Shown here one piece after another: positions 25,048-33,738 of a stretch of 64,000 nucleotides of DNA. The translations under genes and the position numbers were made by a program. The notes beneath the pieces were generated by a model. That model saw only the letters and a program-made list of their open reading frames with translations. It ran no database searches and was not told where the DNA came from. The stretch lies in assembly GCF_014651075.1 (NCBI RefSeq), contig NZ_BMWE01000008.1:62001-126000 (forward strand). Reading direction: 5' to 3'. Source of the DNA: Streptomyces djakartensis (GTDB lineage: Bacteria > Actinomycetota > Actinomycetes > Streptomycetales > Streptomycetaceae). Positions within the stretch are counted from its first letter, which is position 1. Every line of letters begins with the position of its first letter.

Positions 25048-25566
25048 TCAGTGCTTGAGGGCGAGCTTGAAGCCGATGATCAGCAGACCGAGCAGCAGGT
25101 TGACGGAGGCGGTGGCGCACACCAGACGCCAGGACGCCCCGGCGCGCCGTGCCGCGGCCACGGACCAGCCGACCTGCCCGGCCACGGCCACGGACACCGC
25201 CAGCCAGCCGGTGCCCTGGACGTCCAGACCCAGCAGCGGACTGATCGCCACCGCCACGGCCGGCGGGACGGCGGCCTTGACGATCGGCCACTCGTCGCGG
25301 CACACCCGCAGCACGGTCCGGCGGTCCAGGCCCCGCGCCGTCAGCCGCGCCCCGAACAGCTGGGCGTGCACATGCGCGACCCAGAACACCACGCCGGTGA
25401 GCAGCAGCAGCCCCACCAGCTCGGCGCGCGGAAAGGACCCCAGGGTGCCGGCGCCGATCACGACCGAGGCCGCGAGCAGCGAGCCGTAGACGCCACCGGT
25501 GTAGTCGGTGTGAGCCCGCCGCTCGGCACGTGCCGCCGCCGTGGCGGTGGACCGGGTTCTGCGCAC
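25048..25566 (-). CDS. Four-helix membrane protein
   Basis: 172 residues. A basic N-terminus precedes four hydrophobic segments (about 28-48, 50-70, 100-122, 148-168). The RDEWPIVKAAVPPAVAVAISPLLGL stretch and the LLGLLIIGFKLAL end recur in actinobacterial small membrane proteins. No known role. It lies just downstream of the MFS gene on the same strand (47-base gap). Confidence 0.72.
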   Translation of the reverse strand: MRRTRSTATAAARAERRAHTDYTGGVYGSLLAASVVIGAGTLGSFPRAELVGLLLLTGVVFWVAHVHAQLFGARLTARGLDRRTVLRVCRDEWPIVKAAVPPAVAVAISPLLGLDVQGTGWLAVSVAVAGQVGWSVAAARRAGASWRLVCATASVNLLLGLLIIGFKLALKH

Positions 25567-25613
25567 GGGTCGCCTCCTTCGGATACCGCGCCCGACGCCC
25601 GGCGCGTCGACGC

Positions 25614-27251
25614 TCAGTGCCCCGACCGGACGCCTCCGGCCGGAGCTCCCGCGGCCGGCGGCCGGGAAGGCGCCGCGGGCCCTTTCGGCAGATGCCGCGT
25701 CACCGCGAAACTGGCGAGAGCGATGCCGCCGGTGGCGAGGATCGCCGCCTGGAGGCCGTCGAGCTGTGCCGAGGCGTAGGAGTCGGCGAGGGCCTCGACC
25801 TCGGACGGCGGCAGCCCGGCCCGCTCGGCCGCCGACCGCACCTGATCGGTCGGGACGAAGGTGATGCCGGCTTCGAGCGCCACCCCGGTCTGCCTGCGGG
25901 CCTCCTCGGACAGGCGCGGGTCGTCCGCCACCTGGGAGGTGAAGGCGTTGGCCAGAGCGCCGACGAGGATCGACCCGATGAGCGCGGTGCCCAGTGCCGA
26001 TCCCAGGTTCTGGGCCGTGAACTGCAGCCCCCCTGCCTCACTGCGCTCGTCCTCGCCCGCGCTCGACTGCACGACGTTGCCCAACTGCGAGGCGAGCAGC
26101 CCCATGCCCACGCCCAGCAGCGCCATGGCACCGGCGAACTGGGCGTCGTCGATGACGGGATCGATGGTGGCGAGCAGCCACACGACGGCCGCGGCCAGCG
26201 TCGCCAGGGCCACTCGCACCACCCGGCGGGGCCCCACCCGTCGCCCCAGCGAGGCCCCGGACAGGGCCACCACGAGCATGGCCGCCGACGCCGGGAGCAG
26301 CCGAAGCCCCGTCTCGAAGGCGTCGAACCCCTGCACCACCTGCAGGTACAGCGGGATGGCGAAGAACAGCCCGAGCAGGACGAGGTTCTGGCTCAGCAGC
26401 GTCAGCAGCCCGGCCCGCAGGGGCGGCCTGCCCAGCAGCGCCATGTGCACCAGCACATCCGCGCCCCGCTCCTCGCGCCGCCGCTCCCAGTACCGGAACA
26501 CGCCCAGCACGGCGATTCCCGCACCGACCACGAACAGCGTCGGCGCGAAGCCCAGGACCGTGAAGGGAGGGTTGCGCGGTTGCAGCCATCCCCATGTGCT
26601 GCTCTGCAGCACACCGAGCACCACGAGCCCCAGCCCGGCCGCACAGAGCGCGGCACCGACGGCGTCCAGCCGGGGCGGCGGGCCCTCCCGGCCGGTCCGC
26701 GGGACGACCCGCTGCGCGCACAGCATGGCCGCCACGATCACGACCTCCCCGGCGAAGACCAGCCGCCAGGTGAGGTACGTCGTCACCCAGCCGCCCAGCA
26801 GCGGGCCGACCGCGATGCCCGCACCGGCGAGACCGCCGATGACTCCGTAGGCGACGGCCCGGTCCCTGCCGCGGTACGCCTCGGCGACGAGGGCCGCCAT
26901 GGCCGGCAGCACCATGGCGGCGCCGAGCCCCTCGACGACGGACCAGCCCAGCGTGAGGACCCACAGCGTCGGGGCCAGGGCGGTCACGGCCGATCCCGTG
27001 GCGTAGACGGCCAGACCGAGGAGGAACACACGGCGCCGTCCCAGGATGTCCCCGAACCGGCCGCCGATGATCATGAAGGCGGCCATCACGAGCGCGTACA
27101 GCGTGATGACCGCCTGGATGGCGGTGACCTCGGTGTCGAAGTCCGCCACCAGCTGACTGATGGAGACGTTCATGACGGAGGTGTCCAGGACCATCAGGAA
27201 CTGGGCCGTGCCCAGAACGATCAGAGCACGCCAGCGGGTCACGGTGCCCAT
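25614..27251 (-). CDS. MFS drug:H+ antiporter, DHA2 (14-helix) family
   Basis: 545 residues from the ATG giving MGTVTRWRALIVL. Fourteen hydrophobic segments; motif A GGRFGDILGRRR after TM2, the DHA2 motif LDTSVMNVSI in TM1, and the antiporter motif C-like GGLAGAGIAVGPLLGG in TM5. The family exports drugs, dyes or metabolites using the proton gradient. The gene for an ArsR-type regulator is 70 bases upstream on the same strand and is a likely local controller. Confidence 0.9.
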   Translation of the reverse strand: MGTVTRWRALIVLGTAQFLMVLDTSVMNVSISQLVADFDTEVTAIQAVITLYALVMAAFMIIGGRFGDILGRRRVFLLGLAVYATGSAVTALAPTLWVLTLGWSVVEGLGAAMVLPAMAALVAEAYRGRDRAVAYGVIGGLAGAGIAVGPLLGGWVTTYLTWRLVFAGEVVIVAAMLCAQRVVPRTGREGPPPRLDAVGAALCAAGLGLVVLGVLQSSTWGWLQPRNPPFTVLGFAPTLFVVGAGIAVLGVFRYWERRREERGADVLVHMALLGRPPLRAGLLTLLSQNLVLLGLFFAIPLYLQVVQGFDAFETGLRLLPASAAMLVVALSGASLGRRVGPRRVVRVALATLAAAVVWLLATIDPVIDDAQFAGAMALLGVGMGLLASQLGNVVQSSAGEDERSEAGGLQFTAQNLGSALGTALIGSILVGALANAFTSQVADDPRLSEEARRQTGVALEAGITFVPTDQVRSAAERAGLPPSEVEALADSYASAQLDGLQAAILATGGIALASFAVTRHLPKGPAAPSRPPAAGAPAGGVRSGH

Positions 27252-27321
27252 GCCATCCGAAGCTCCGCGTCGGCGCCTCACCCGTCACGGGGGAGAGGCG
27301 GCCGGACGCCACCCGGCCGTC

Positions 27322-28413
27322 TCACCGCGCGACCGTCGCGAGCACGTCGTGCCCCAGCCGCCGGATGACGTCCGTGGCGAGCCGGTGACGGACCAGCTTC
27401 CCGTCCCGAGTCGACCGCACCAGCCCCGCCTCGCGCAGGGTCCTGAGCGCGCGGGACACCTGCGGCTCGCTGGAGCCGAGCCGGGCGGCGAGCTCCGAGG
27501 TGGTGATGGGCTCGCCCAGCAGGTGGCGGCAGAGTTCCATCCGGGCGGGCGAGGTCAGCGCCATCAGCCGGTCGTGCAGATCCCGCACGGTCAGCTGCCC
27601 GCCCGGGGAGGCGGCGGGCGCCGGGTACTGCACCGCCACGCACGACGGGTGTTCGTGCTTGACCGTGAGATGCGGCCACACCCGGGCGGACGGGACGAGC
27701 ACCAGGGGCCGCGGGGCCACCTTCACCTCGTCGATCTGCAGCTTGTCCAGCCGCACCCGTTCCCCGGGCCCGACCCGGGACGCCGTCGGCAGCAACTCGC
27801 CGAGCACGTCCGCGGGCGGCCGGGCCGCCAGCCGTCGGCGTACCTCCCGCGCGTGGTCCTCCAGGACCGGCCGCAGGGCCCGCCAGTCCTCGGCGAAGAA
27901 CGCCGTGTCGGCGGCCCGCAGGACCGCCAGCAGCCGGTCGCGCAGCTCCAGCGGCGCCGCCACCAGCTGCCGTGCCAGCTCACCCCGGGCGTAGGAGCGG
28001 CGCAGACAGTGGCGCGTGTAGTCCTCCGCGGCGGTGCTGCCGGGGCGTAGCTCGCGGACCGGAGGCACGGGCACCGACGTGGTGCCGAGGACTCCGGGCG
28101 CCACCAGTTCCAGGAAGTCCTCGGCGGGCAGCGCGGCGATCGCCGTCAGCTCCTCGTCCAGGCTCGCCGCGAGCGGCACCGCGAGGGGAAAGAACAGGCG
28201 GCAGCGGAAGCGAGCCCACAGCGGTGCGAACAGCAGGAGCTCCTCGCGCAGCCCGGGGTCGGCCGCGGCGGCGCGGGACGCCCAGCCGGCGGCCTCCGGG
28301 TGGTGCTCGGGTTCGGCGAGCACGTGCAGGCTCGCCATCAGTTCCGACAGCGCGCAGGGCCCGGCCACGAGGTCCGCCGGGCCGAGCCCTCCCAGGTCGA
28401 GGACGATGCTCAC
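27322..28413 (-). CDS. ArsR-type winged-helix regulator with DUF5937 domain
   Basis: 363 residues from a GTG (VSIVLDLGG); the frame stays open upstream only as the antisense of the AbgT gene. The N-terminal 260 residues match the DUF5937 type (GPADLVAGPCALSELMASLHVLAEP). The C-terminal winged helix (about 280-360: RMELCRHLLGEPITTSELAARLGSSEPQVSRALRTLREAGLV) is ArsR-like. The metal-binding ELCVCDL motif is missing, so it is not a classic metal sensor. It probably regulates the adjacent MFS exporter. Confidence 0.85.
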   Translation of the reverse strand: MSIVLDLGGLGPADLVAGPCALSELMASLHVLAEPEHHPEAAGWASRAAAADPGLREELLLFAPLWARFRCRLFFPLAVPLAASLDEELTAIAALPAEDFLELVAPGVLGTTSVPVPPVRELRPGSTAAEDYTRHCLRRSYARGELARQLVAAPLELRDRLLAVLRAADTAFFAEDWRALRPVLEDHAREVRRRLAARPPADVLGELLPTASRVGPGERVRLDKLQIDEVKVAPRPLVLVPSARVWPHLTVKHEHPSCVAVQYPAPAASPGGQLTVRDLHDRLMALTSPARMELCRHLLGEPITTSELAARLGSSEPQVSRALRTLREAGLVRSTRDGKLVRHRLATDVIRRLGHDVLATVAR

Positions 28414-28433
28414 GTTGTCACCGTAAGGCGGGA

Positions 28434-30008
28434 CTACCGCACCGGCGCCCCCGGGCCGAGCGGAATGCCCAGCAGGTACCAGGCGAAGAACAGCAGCACC
28501 CAGACCACCAGCATGATCATGGCCACCGGCAGGGTGAAGGAGACCAGGGTGCCGATGCCGGCCTTGCGGCGCAGGGTCTGGAGGTAGCCGACACAGAGCA
28601 TGAACGAGGTGCTCATCGGGGTGATGGAGTTCGTGCAGGAGTCGGCGATCCGGTAGAGCGCCATGGTGGTGGCCGGGTGGGTGCCGAGCAGCATCAGCAT
28701 CGGCACCAGCGCCGGGGCGACCAGGGTCCACAGGGCGGAGCCGGAGGTGATGAGCAGGTTCATCAGCGCGATCACGACGATCAGCAGCGTGAACAGCACC
28801 AGCGGGGGAGCGCCCAGCTGCTTCAGGAGGTCCGCGCCCTCCACCGCGACGACCGTGGAGATGTTGGTCCACTTGAACAGGGCGAGGAACTGGGACACGG
28901 CGAAGAAGAGCACCAGCAGCGGGGCGATGGAGCGCACTCCGTCCGCCATGAACTCCGGTATCGCGCGGCTGCCTCTGATCCGCCCGGTCAGCCGCCCGTA
29001 CACGGTGCCGACGAGCAGGAAGAAGACGGTGAGGAAGACGGCGATGGCGTCCATGAAGGTGGACTCCACGATCGCGCCCCCCTCGCCGCGCAGCGGGGAC
29101 GAGCCGGGCACCATCGCGAGCACGACCAGCGCGGCGTAGCCGAGCGCCGCCACTCCGGTCAGCTTCAGGGCCCGCAGTTCGGTGGTGTCGTCGACCCCGG
29201 CGGCGACGACCTGCCGCGCCGCCGCCTCCTCCAGGTCCGGGTCGGGGGTCAGCCGGTGCTCCCGCTTGGCGAGGATCTTGTCCACGACGAGGGCGATGGT
29301 GGCGGCCAGCACGAACGCCGAGACGGTGGTGAAGTACATGTTGTCCGTGGCGCGGACCACCACGTCCTTGCCGACGAGCTGAGCGGCCTCGGTGGCCACC
29401 GAGGCGAACAGCGCGTCACCGGGCGCGATCAGCGGGTTCGCGTCCCCCGCGGCGTTGATCGAGACGAACGCCACGATCATGCCGAGCATGGGGGAGCGCC
29501 CCACCGCCCGGAACGCCACCGCCCCCAGCGGGATCAGGACCACGTACGCGGAGTCCGACAGGAACTTCCCCAGCACACCGCCCAGGGCCACCCCCAGCAC
29601 CACCGACCGCGGGGACAGCCCCGACAGCATCCGGCGGGCGAGCGCCTCGAAGAGCCCGGAACGCTCGGCCACCGCGACGCCGAGCATCACCATCAGCACG
29701 ATGCCGAGCGGTCCGAAGGTGACGAAGGACTCCTCGGCTCCGGTGAGCAGGTCCCGCACCGCATCCACCGACAGCGCGCTGCGCACGCCCACCAGGTCAC
29801 CCGAGGACGGATCCTCGACCCGGAGCCCCGACAGGTTCAGGACCCAGCTGACGAGGGCGACGACCCCGCCCAGGATCCAGAACAGCCAGAACGGATGAGG
29901 CAACGCGTTCCCCGCCCGCTCGACCAGGTCGAGAATCCGGGATCCACGCCCCTCCTCGCCGGGCTCGGGGGCCTGCACCTCCTGGGTGCGATAGACGGGT
30001 GTGCTCAT
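28434..30008 (-). CDS. abgT: AbgT-family transporter
   Basis: 524 residues from the ATG with AGGAG upstream. About 13 hydrophobic segments. The PHPFWLFWILGG start, the SDSAYVVLIPLGA segment and the terminal SCTNSITPMSTSFMLC are diagnostic for AbgT, importers of p-aminobenzoyl-glutamate or exporters of antimetabolites. It is divergent from a CocE/NonD hydrolase across a 237-base region with an inverted repeat, so the hydrolase may act on a transported compound. A symbol-level orthologue is likely, but the substrate is unproven. Confidence 0.88.
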   Translation of the reverse strand: MSTPVYRTQEVQAPEPGEEGRGSRILDLVERAGNALPHPFWLFWILGGVVALVSWVLNLSGLRVEDPSSGDLVGVRSALSVDAVRDLLTGAEESFVTFGPLGIVLMVMLGVAVAERSGLFEALARRMLSGLSPRSVVLGVALGGVLGKFLSDSAYVVLIPLGAVAFRAVGRSPMLGMIVAFVSINAAGDANPLIAPGDALFASVATEAAQLVGKDVVVRATDNMYFTTVSAFVLAATIALVVDKILAKREHRLTPDPDLEEAAARQVVAAGVDDTTELRALKLTGVAALGYAALVVLAMVPGSSPLRGEGGAIVESTFMDAIAVFLTVFFLLVGTVYGRLTGRIRGSRAIPEFMADGVRSIAPLLVLFFAVSQFLALFKWTNISTVVAVEGADLLKQLGAPPLVLFTLLIVVIALMNLLITSGSALWTLVAPALVPMLMLLGTHPATTMALYRIADSCTNSITPMSTSFMLCVGYLQTLRRKAGIGTLVSFTLPVAMIMLVVWVLLFFAWYLLGIPLGPGAPVR

Positions 30009-30184
30009 GACGGGCTCCTGTGCAGAGGGGGAGGGAGAGGACATCCACGGGAAGCAAAGGGAGAAATCGAAGGAAGAGCAGAGAGAAGGGGAGGAAAGGG
30101 AGGAAGCGGAGAAACCGGGACGGTAGGTCCTGCTTGCGCTGCACAGTAGGACCCGCGTCCGCTCCCGTCACCGTCCGGCGCCAC

Positions 30185-30206
30185 AGTTGACCTCATGACG
30201 TCAACT
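30185..30206. promoter_or_regulatory. Inverted repeat between AbgT and CocE genes
   Basis: AGTTGAC (30185-30191), 8 bases, GTCAACT (30200-30206): perfect 7-8-7 dyad about 40 bases before the hydrolase start and 177 before the transporter start. Likely a repressor site controlling the divergent pair; no regulator gene is adjacent. Confidence 0.6.
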
Positions 30207-30232
30207 GATCGCCCCCGCCCCGGTGGACTGCC

Positions 30233-30238
30233 TAGCGT
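30233..30238 (+). promoter_or_regulatory. -10 element for a probably leaderless transcript
   Basis: TAGCGT lies 7 bases before the GTG start of the hydrolase, the spacing expected when transcription begins at the start codon. No Shine-Dalgarno sequence precedes that GTG. Streptomyces often translates leaderless mRNAs. Confidence 0.5.
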
Positions 30239-30245
30239 CACGTGA

Positions 30246-32180
30246 GTGACCTCGTACGACGCACCTCCCGAGACCGCGGCCCGCCCCGACCGGCCGGAAG
30301 CCCTCCAGGACGGCACCCTGTGGCGCCGCACGCTGCGCGTCCCCATGCGGGACGGCGTCGGTCTCGCCGCGGACCTGTACTCGGCGTCACCCGTGCCGGA
30401 GTCGACCGCGCTGCCGGTGCTCCTGGAGCGCACCCCGTACGGCCGGCGCGCCCAGCGCGGCTCCGACCAGGACCGCGCCGGCGCGCCGCTCCCGCGCCCC
30501 GAGGACATCGCCCGCCACTTCACCGACGCCGGCTACCACGTCGTACGGCAGGACTGCCGTGGCCGCGGCGACTCCGGGGGAACGTTCGTGAAGTACCTGG
30601 GCGAGGGCCCGGACGGCGCGGACACCATCGCCTGGCTCAGGGAACAGCCCTGGTGCGACGGCAGGATCGTCATGACCGGCGTGTCCTACTCCGCGCACTG
30701 CCAGGCGGCAGCGGCGGCCGAAGGGGCCGAGGGCCTGGCGGCCATGTTCCAGGACTCGGGCGGCTTCTCCTCCGCGTACGACGCGGGGCTGCGGATGGGC
30801 GGGGCCTTCGAACTGAAGCAGGTGACCTGGGCCCTGCGGCACGCGCCGCACAGTCCCGAGGCGGCGGCGGACCCGGTGCTGTCCGAGGCACTGCTGCGGG
30901 TGGACGTGAGGGGCTGGTTCGCCGCACTCCCGTGGCGCCCCGGCTGCACACCGCTGCGCCACCTCCCCGCCTACGAGAACTACCTGCTGGAGCAGTGGCG
31001 CCAGGACACCTTCGGCGACTACTACCGCACCCCCGCCATCTACGGCCGGGGCTTCTACGACCGCTTCCCGGACGCGCCGAGCCTGCACCTGGGCAGCTGG
31101 TACGACCCCTACGTGCGCTCCACGATCGAGAACTTCACGGCGCTGCGGAAACTGAAGTCGGCCCCCTCCTACCTGGTCATGGGCCCCTGGACGCACGGCC
31201 ACCGCTGCGAGACGCACTCGGGGGACGTGGACTTCGGACCGCGCGCGACCCTCGACGGCAACCTGGCGCCCTCGTACCTGGAGTTCCGCCGCCGCTGGTT
31301 CGACCGGGCACTGGGCCGCGAGGCGGCGGGCGGAGACGATTACCCCGCGGTCCGGTACTTCCTCATGGGCGGAGGCGACGGCAGACGCGACGCGGCGGGC
31401 CGCATGCGCCACGGCGGCACCTGGCGCACGGACACGGACTGGCCCCCGGCCTCGACGTCCCCGGTGAACCTCTACTTCTCCACCACCGGAGGCCTGTCCA
31501 CCACGCCACCCACCGCACCGGCCGCCTCCGTCACCTACGACTTCGACCCGCGCCACCCGGTCCCCACCATGGGCGGCCAGGTCACCTCGGGCGAACCGGT
31601 GATGACGGGCGGCGCCTACGACCAGAACGCCCCCGACGCCCGCGTCTACGGAGCCCGCGAGCCCTACCTGCCCCTGGATTCCCGCCCGGACGTGATCAGT
31701 TTGACCACACCTCCGCTGGAACGGGACGTGGTCCTGGCCGGCCCGGTCTCGGCACGGCTCCACATCTCCACCTCGGCTCCCGACACCGACTTCACCATCA
31801 AACTCATCGACGTCCACCCGCCCAACGCCGACTATCCCCACGGCTTCGCCATGAACCTCACGGACGGCATAGTCCGCTGCCGCTTCCACCGCTCCTGGGA
31901 ACACCCGGAGCCGCTCACCCCCGGCAAGGTCTACGAGATCGAGGTGACGGCCCCCGACACGGCGAACCTCTTCGCCACCGGCCACCGCATCCGCCTGGAC
32001 ATCTCCTCCAGCAACTTCCCCCGCTTCGACGTCAACACCAACACGGGCGAGCCGGAGGCCACAGCCCGCCGCACCGCCACAGCGACGAACACGGTGCACA
32101 TGGACGCCGAGCGTCCCTCACACCTGAAGGTCTGGCTGCAGGGAGGGACGACAGCCCTGCGGCACCGGGCCGAGGCCTGA
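30246..32180 (+). CDS. CocE/NonD-family hydrolase (X-Pro dipeptidyl-peptidase S15-like)
   Basis: 644 residues, GTG start without RBS (probably leaderless). The N-terminal alpha/beta hydrolase domain has the LLERTPYGRR and RGRGDSGG motifs and the nucleophile elbow GVSYS (Ser147). The C-terminal jelly-roll begins near 460, with DTDFTIKLIDVHP and HRIRLDISSSNFPRFDVNTNTG, as in CocE and S15 enzymes. These hydrolyse esters or amides (cocaine esterase, glutaryl-acylase, X-Pro peptidase). No signal peptide. The divergent AbgT transporter suggests an amide of p-aminobenzoate type, but this is inference. Confidence 0.9.
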   Translation: MTSYDAPPETAARPDRPEALQDGTLWRRTLRVPMRDGVGLAADLYSASPVPESTALPVLLERTPYGRRAQRGSDQDRAGAPLPRPEDIARHFTDAGYHVVRQDCRGRGDSGGTFVKYLGEGPDGADTIAWLREQPWCDGRIVMTGVSYSAHCQAAAAAEGAEGLAAMFQDSGGFSSAYDAGLRMGGAFELKQVTWALRHAPHSPEAAADPVLSEALLRVDVRGWFAALPWRPGCTPLRHLPAYENYLLEQWRQDTFGDYYRTPAIYGRGFYDRFPDAPSLHLGSWYDPYVRSTIENFTALRKLKSAPSYLVMGPWTHGHRCETHSGDVDFGPRATLDGNLAPSYLEFRRRWFDRALGREAAGGDDYPAVRYFLMGGGDGRRDAAGRMRHGGTWRTDTDWPPASTSPVNLYFSTTGGLSTTPPTAPAASVTYDFDPRHPVPTMGGQVTSGEPVMTGGAYDQNAPDARVYGAREPYLPLDSRPDVISLTTPPLERDVVLAGPVSARLHISTSAPDTDFTIKLIDVHPPNADYPHGFAMNLTDGIVRCRFHRSWEHPEPLTPGKVYEIEVTAPDTANLFATGHRIRLDISSSNFPRFDVNTNTGEPEATARRTATATNTVHMDAERPSHLKVWLQGGTTALRHRAEA

Positions 32181-32209
32181 GGAACTTGCCGTTTCGCAGA
32201 GACATGCGC

Positions 32210-32249
32210 AACGGGCCGCCGAAGACCTGAGGTGGTCTCCAGCGGCCCG
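32210..32249. terminator. Hairpin after the CocE gene
   Basis: ACGGGCCGC... and its near-complement ...GCGGCCCGT (32210-32226 with 32233-32249) form a 17-base stem with one or two mismatches, between convergent genes. Confidence 0.7.
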
Positions 32250-32273
32250 TGCCACCGATGTGGACGCGCGATC

Positions 32274-32663
32274 TCAGCCGGCGGCCGACATCACGGCGCC
32301 GAGCAGGGCCGGAACGAGCACCAGTCCGGACGCCCGTGCCGCGGTCCCGTACCCGTACCGTGCGGTGAGCCTGCGCACCACGAATGCCGCCACCAGGGCG
32401 AGCGGGAAGACGACCAACGCCGCCTCGTCAAGGCCGACCCCCCGACCGGACAGGCGTCCGGCGCCGATCATGGCCCCCGCGCCGGCGAGCAGCGCCAGCA
32501 GTACCGATCCCGCGCCGAACCAGCGGTCCTCGACGTTCTCGATGACCTTGCCGATCCCGGCGCCGGAGAGTTTCATCCGCACGGAACTCGTCAGAGCGGC
32601 GCCCAGTACGGCGAAGCCGACGACGAGGAAACCCCATTGCAGGGTTGTCGCAACCGTGTGCAT
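32274..32663 (-). CDS. Small membrane protein downstream of the cationic secreted protein
   Basis: 129 residues with four hydrophobic segments (about 10-28, 50-70, 80-97, 108-127). The loop MKLSGAGIGKVIENVEDRWFG lies between the first two. No known family. It starts 27 bases after the stop of the secreted Lys-rich protein, so the two are one operon. If that protein acts on membranes, this would be a natural immunity candidate. This is positional inference only. Confidence 0.7.
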   Translation of the reverse strand: MHTVATTLQWGFLVVGFAVLGAALTSSVRMKLSGAGIGKVIENVEDRWFGAGSVLLALLAGAGAMIGAGRLSGRGVGLDEAALVVFPLALVAAFVVRRLTARYGYGTAARASGLVLVPALLGAVMSAAG

Positions 32664-32690
32664 CGTGCGTCTCCCAGTTCTTGGGCTTAC

Positions 32691-33332
32691 TTACCAGCAG
32701 TTCTTGATGACCTGGTCCACGCCCAGGATCTCGGCCGCGATCGCGCCTATGCCGGTTCCGGACTCCTCGAACACCTCCATGATCGCGTTCTTGAAGCTCT
32801 TCTTGCCGCGCTTCTTCTTGTCCTGGATCTTCTTGACGACCTTCTTGATGCCGCCGAGCTTGTCGATGGCCTTCTTGACCTTGTAGATCTTCCCGATGGC
32901 CAGAATGTTCGACCCCACGGCCAGCAGGATGCCGCGGGCGCATCCGCCGGCGTCGAACTTCATCGTCTGGAAGCGCCCTTCACCGGCCGTGTCCCCGAGG
33001 CGGGCCCGAAGCCACTGCTCGGTGGCTGCCTGCCCCTGCTGAAGTACCTCGTCGGGGATATCGGCGACGGTCTGGAGGGCCTCCTCCAGACCGGCGAAGG
33101 CCGTCTCCTCGTCCAGGCTCTCCAGAGCGTCGAGCCCGGTCTCCGGTTCGGCAGCCGCGCTCACCGCCAGCCTCGGCGCGGCGTCTCGCTCAGCGGCCGT
33201 GGCGCTTGCCAACGGTGCCGCCATGCCCAGGGCCACTGCCGCCGCCGTGAGCGCTGCGACATCGCGGAGTCTCTTGCCCGATCGACCGGTCCCCTTGACT
33301 GAACGGTCTGCGGACATGGATGAAACGGTCAT
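32691..33332 (-). CDS. Secreted protein with Cys-bracketed lysine-rich C-terminal domain
   Basis: 213 residues from the ATG with GGGGGAG immediately upstream (alternatives at 33380 and 33317). Signal peptide 1-47 (n-region RSGKRLRD, cleavage near ASATA). Residues 60-100 are acidic. Cys131 and Cys212 are the only cysteines and bracket an 80-residue region. Its part 148-181 carries 15 Lys plus Arg175 in amphipathic helices (KVKKAIDKLGGIKKVVKKI), followed by a hydrophobic GIGAIAAEILG. An acidic leader plus cationic amphipathic region with a likely disulfide resembles a bacteriocin-like or membrane-active precursor. Unrecognised family. Confidence 0.75.
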   Translation of the reverse strand: MTVSSMSADRSVKGTGRSGKRLRDVAALTAAAVALGMAAPLASATAAERDAAPRLAVSAAAEPETGLDALESLDEETAFAGLEEALQTVADIPDEVLQQGQAATEQWLRARLGDTAGEGRFQTMKFDAGGCARGILLAVGSNILAIGKIYKVKKAIDKLGGIKKVVKKIQDKKKRGKKSFKNAIMEVFEESGTGIGAIAAEILGVDQVIKNCW

Positions 33333-33358
33333 GTCTCCCCCTGATGTTTCACCTTGTT

Positions 33359-33387
33359 GACCCGCATGTTGGTCGTACATGCGGGTC
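33359..33387. promoter_or_regulatory. Inverted repeat upstream of the cationic protein gene
   Basis: GACCCGCATG (33359-33368) and CATGCGGGTC (33378-33387) form a perfect 10-base dyad with a 9-base spacer, 27 bases before the start. It is an operator or a 5' leader hairpin. Confidence 0.55.
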
Positions 33388-33738
33388 GCGTCCCTCCACC
33401 TGCCTGCTGGTCAGGCACCCAGGTGATCGACGCGACGGGAAGATCTTGAGGTGAACACGCCCTGCGGGCAAGGGCTTTGAGGAAGTTCTGAGCAAGCGGC
33501 GTTCTTCCCTGGTGGGCTGACCGTCGATCGAAGTCGCGAGCGTTCCGTCGGCCCGCGCTCAAGGGGCCATCGCCGCGACCGAGGCCGCCATTACCGCAAG
33601 TGGCCGTCCGCCACTGTCCGCGTTCGCCCGCTTGCGCTGGCGGGGCGAAGCCGCCCCAGGTGTTATTGAATGAGGTGTGCGCTCAGGAATCCCGGGACCC
33701 TATCGCACGGGTTCTCCAGAGCGAGCTGAGAGAGCCGC
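33388..33738. other. Intergenic stretch, divergent promoters
   Basis: 351 bases between the leftward cationic-protein gene and the rightward SpoIIE-type gene. No open frame with domain content and no clear -35/-10 pair. It must contain at least the promoter of the SpoIIE gene. Confidence 0.4.
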
